Origin: an uncultured Pseudomonadota bacterium
GTDB taxonomy: Bacteria; Myxococcota; UBA796
NCBI GenBank assembly: GCA_913040875.1
Contig: CAJWHX010000128.1
Span: 1 to 8,493, forward strand
Direction: 5' to 3'
Length of the DNA: 8,493 nt
Of this stretch, positions 6,892 through 8,493 are shown one piece after another. The notes under the pieces were generated by a model, which saw nothing but the letters and a program-made list of their open reading frames with translations, did no database searches and had not been told where the DNA came from. The position numbers and the translations under genes were made by a program. Each line of letters opens with the position of its first letter. The stretch's first letter is position 1.

Positions 6892-7485
6892 CTATTGATT
6901 CCCAAAGACAATATGGGTAAGTTCATCGTGCGATAGCGTAGGGTCGTCTGATGATTCACCGTTGACTTTGATACCGTTCGAATTCGGATCAACGTGAATC
7001 TGAATTGGGTGTCTGTCTGTATATATTTGGATGGAGTTCCAAGTGGGCTGTCCAAGTACATACTCTGTAGTACCAGCGATTGGGTATACCCCCATCATAG
7101 AAAATACTGCCCAGGCTGAGAGGGCACCCCCATCGTCATTTCCAGCCAGCCCAACAGGAGCGTCATCATACCGATTGTCCAGCAACCATTGGACCCACTG
7201 ATTTCCTCCCGATCGATCGTTCAAAAGATAGAAATAGTACGGTACATGTAGGGTTGGTTCATTTCCGTGCCAGTAATATCGTTCAGGTAGACCGGGCAAG
7301 ATTTCATCTGTGGTCATGTTGATAAAGAAACTCTCGAGTCTAGATAGAGACTCTTCTTGACCTCCCAAAATGGTGAATAATCTTTCGTAGTCATGGGGGG
7401 CCAACCACAGGTATTGTCTTGCGTTGCCCTCAGCATAGTCCTCGTCCCATTGATCTTCTGAGACAAAGTTACCAAAGGAATTTTT
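6892..7485 (-). CDS. GH92 alpha-mannosidase, C-terminal fragment (5' part missing at break)
   Basis: About 195 C-terminal residues of a glycoside hydrolase family 92 enzyme; full-length members are usually 700 aa or more. Seen in order: DYAEGNARQYLWLAPHD (codons near 7435-7387), matching the family's Y-x-EGNAWQY-x-W-x-PHD block; LPERYYWHGNEP; VGLAGNDDGGALSAWAVFSMMGVYP, matching the hallmark GNDD-x-G-x-x-SAW; and a short C-terminal beta strand region with IKVNG. The EGN Glu and the GNDD Asp pair fall at about the spacing reported for the catalytic acid and base of characterised GH92 enzymes, so both seem present in this fragment; this is inference. GH92 enzymes are calcium-dependent exo-alpha-mannosidases acting on mannans and N-glycans, usually exported. 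The frame stays open only to the TGA at 7486-7488, beyond the composition break, with no plausible start. The gene is therefore broken by the junction. It heads the set with the 220-aa and HTTM genes. Confidence 0.92.
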   Translation of the reverse strand, partial: KNSFGNFVSEDQWDEDYAEGNARQYLWLAPHDYERLFTILGGQEESLSRLESFFINMTTDEILPGLPERYYWHGNEPTLHVPYYFYLLNDRSGGNQWVQWLLDNRYDDAPVGLAGNDDGGALSAWAVFSMMGVYPIAGTTEYVLGQPTWNSIQIYTDRHPIQIHVDPNSNGIKVNGESSDDPTLSHDELTHIVFGNQ

Positions 7486-7487
7486 TC
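7460..7487. other. Sequence junction between two unrelated genomes or loci
   Basis: Sampled 60-base lines to the left have 45-47% GC and those to the right 23-32%. The minus-strand GH92 frame stays open only as far as 7485. The plus-strand reductase frame is open only from 7462, after an in-frame TGA at 7459-7461. Both genes are cut inside conserved domains and both lack starts. The exact break cannot be placed more finely, because residues in the 24-nt overlap fit either family. No terminal inverted repeat, integrase, tRNA end or target duplication is visible. The pattern fits an assembly or amplification chimera better than a mobile-element insertion. Confidence 0.85.
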
Positions 7488-8283
7488 AAGTTACGTATTA
7501 GAAAATGTTAAAGCTGGAGATTTAATTCACGTTGGTGTACCCGAAGGAAAGTTTACATATCATCCAACAGTTAATGATCAAATTATAACCGGAATTGCAG
7601 CTGGAAGTGGGATTACTCCCATTTTATCGATAGCTAAATCGGTTATAAGTGCAAATAAAAAAAATGAATTTAGATTAGTCTATGGAAATAAATCTGTCAA
7701 AGATGAGATGTTTTCCCTTGAAATTACAAAATTAAAAAATCTTTATCCAGATCAATTAAAGGTTATTAATATTTATAGCCAATCTAACGAAAAAGAAAGC
7801 TTATTTGGAAGAATTGATGAGTCAATTATTAATTATTATGAAACTCGCTATGGCCTTGCTGATAAATATTTCATTTGCGGGCCTGAAAAGATGATCCATT
7901 CTGTTTCAGATGTTTTATTTAAAAAAAATATTTTAAAAGAGAATGTGTTTTTTGAGTTATTTAAAACTAATACTCAAAAGCTTTCAAAGAGTAATAATAC
8001 TGAAAACTCAAAACTTGATATTATATATGAGGGGATAAAGCATGAATTAAATAAATCTAGCGGAAAAACTGTTTTAGAAGCAGCACTCGAATCAGATATT
8101 GATGTTCCCTATTCTTGTCAAGGCGGAGTATGTAGCAGTTGTATTGCAAAGGTTGTTGAAGGAAGCGTTACAATGAAAACTAATCAAATACTTACTGATG
8201 AAGAGGTATCAGATGGTCTTATACTTACTTGTCAAGCTGAATCCTCAGGTAAATATCTCAAGGTTGATTTTGATAATGTTTAG
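7462..8283 (+). CDS. PaaE-like NAD(P)H reductase with C-terminal 2Fe-2S ferredoxin domain, 5'-truncated
   Basis: About 270 residues of a protein normally near 350 aa. The N-terminal part of the FAD domain, with its RxYS motif, is missing at the junction. Seen: GIFSSYVLENVKAGD and VPEGKF from the end of the FAD domain, the NAD(P)-binding AAGSGITP (codons 7597-7620), LVYGNK, the GRID segment, and YFICGPEKMI. A plant-type ferredoxin domain follows with CX4CX2C at 8116-8142 and the fourth Cys at 8230-8232 (CX29C). This FNR-plus-ferredoxin layout is that of PaaE, the reductase of phenylacetyl-CoA epoxidase, and of similar reductases that feed electrons to oxygenases or desaturases. No paaABCD genes are visible, so the partner is unknown and a plain ferredoxin:NADP reductase name would also fit. 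An internal ATG at 7708 is not the start, since conserved FAD and NAD motifs lie before it. AT-rich codons differ sharply from the left neighbours. Confidence 0.87.
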   Translation, partial: DKVTKGIFSSYVLENVKAGDLIHVGVPEGKFTYHPTVNDQIITGIAAGSGITPILSIAKSVISANKKNEFRLVYGNKSVKDEMFSLEITKLKNLYPDQLKVINIYSQSNEKESLFGRIDESIINYYETRYGLADKYFICGPEKMIHSVSDVLFKKNILKENVFFELFKTNTQKLSKSNNTENSKLDIIYEGIKHELNKSSGKTVLEAALESDIDVPYSCQGGVCSSCIAKVVEGSVTMKTNQILTDEEVSDGLILTCQAESSGKYLKVDFDNV

Positions 8284-8492
8284 ATCTTCTTATTTCCTAG
8301 AACTTCTAAAACTTTTTCAATGATCTCTTTTGGAGAAATTGTTCTAAATGCGTCCTCATATCCTCTAGGGATATGCTTTCCATATATAGAAGTTGGTATC
8401 CCTGGATACTTATTTCGGTCTGCACAAATTGAATACTCTTCTGGTTGATCAAATGGAGCAAAACCAGAATATGGGTGAGTTTGACCCCAGAG
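8280..8492 (-). CDS. Family 9 glycosyltransferase (heptosyltransferase-like), C-terminal fragment
   Basis: The last 70 codons of a minus-strand gene that enters from the right edge of the window; its start lies beyond. Seen: LWGQTHPYSGFAPF near the N-terminal edge, then YPGIPTSIYG, and a final helix ISPKEIIEKVLEVLG before the TAA. From memory, Bacteroidota ADP-heptose:LPS heptosyltransferase-like proteins (GT9, GT-B fold) carry a closely similar LWG-x-THP-x-x-GFAPF ending, where the donor-binding domain closes. These enzymes work at the cytoplasmic face in lipopolysaccharide core or other surface glycan assembly. The stop codon region overlaps that of the convergent reductase gene by 4 nt. 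The fragment is short, so the family call is moderately sure and the precise activity unknown. It shares the low GC of the reductase. Confidence 0.68.
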   Translation of the reverse strand, partial: LWGQTHPYSGFAPFDQPEEYSICADRNKYPGIPTSIYGKHIPRGYEDAFRTISPKEIIEKVLEVLGNKKI

Positions 8493-8493
8493 T

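Noticed and set aside
7462..7485. A gene fusion or insertion target site at the break
   Set aside because: The two reading frames lie on opposite strands and no duplication or inverted repeat borders the break, so neither a fusion protein nor a transposon end is supported.
7708..8283. A shorter reductase starting at the internal ATG at 7708
   Set aside because: The frame upstream encodes the AAGSGITP nucleotide-binding motif and FAD-domain residues, so the gene is truncated and does not start here.
1..8493. CRISPR array, tRNA or rRNA genes, integrase or insertion sequence
   Set aside because: Reading both strands I found no regularly spaced repeats, cloverleaf-like segments, rRNA-like stretches or transposase/integrase motifs.

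Overview
The window holds two unrelated pieces of bacterial DNA that meet at an abrupt break near 7460-7487. The left piece (about 7.47 kb) is moderate in GC: three sampled 60-base lines gave 45-47%. It uses CGA freely for arginine. The right piece (about 1 kb) is much more AT-rich, with three sampled lines at 23-32% GC. At the break a minus-strand glycosidase gene has lost its 5' part, and a plus-strand reductase gene has also lost its 5' part. Neither keeps a start codon. The simplest reading is a chimeric contig from a metagenome or single-cell amplification, although a real rearrangement cannot be excluded from sequence alone.

Left piece, plus strand: (i) the C-terminal two thirds or so of a radical SAM/SPASM protein, cut by the window start; (ii) an Old Yellow Enzyme family NADH:flavin oxidoreductase 55 nt downstream; (iii) after a 139-nt gap, a full-length UbiB/ABC1 atypical kinase; (iv) 5 nt later, a five-helix membrane protein with a sulfatase-fold domain. 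In that domain the usual nucleophile position and a C-terminal metal-ligand pair appear to be replaced, so it may be a pseudoenzyme or a divergent subfamily.

Left piece, minus strand (read from 7485 down to 5259): a tightly packed set of a GH92 alpha-mannosidase C-terminus, a 220-aa membrane-anchored protein of unknown function, and an HTTM (vitamin-K-dependent gamma-carboxylase-like) integral membrane protein. The spacings are 2 nt and then a 4-nt ATGA overlap, which suggests translational coupling. The HTTM gene converges on the sulfatase-like gene, and their 3' ends overlap by 53 nt.

Right piece: a 5'-truncated PaaE-like NAD(P)H:ferredoxin-type reductase with a C-terminal plant-type 2Fe-2S domain. 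It meets, tail to tail with overlapping stop codons, the last 70 codons of a family 9 glycosyltransferase (heptosyltransferase-like). The AT-richness and the glycosyltransferase sequence style suggest Bacteroidota, perhaps a marine flavobacterium, by recollection only. The host of the left piece is not identifiable with confidence. A UbiB kinase, an HTTM protein and GH92 together fit a Gram-negative lineage such as the Myxococcota/Bradymonadia or related deltaproteobacteria, but this is inference. I saw no tRNA, rRNA, CRISPR array, insertion sequence or convincing intrinsic terminator.
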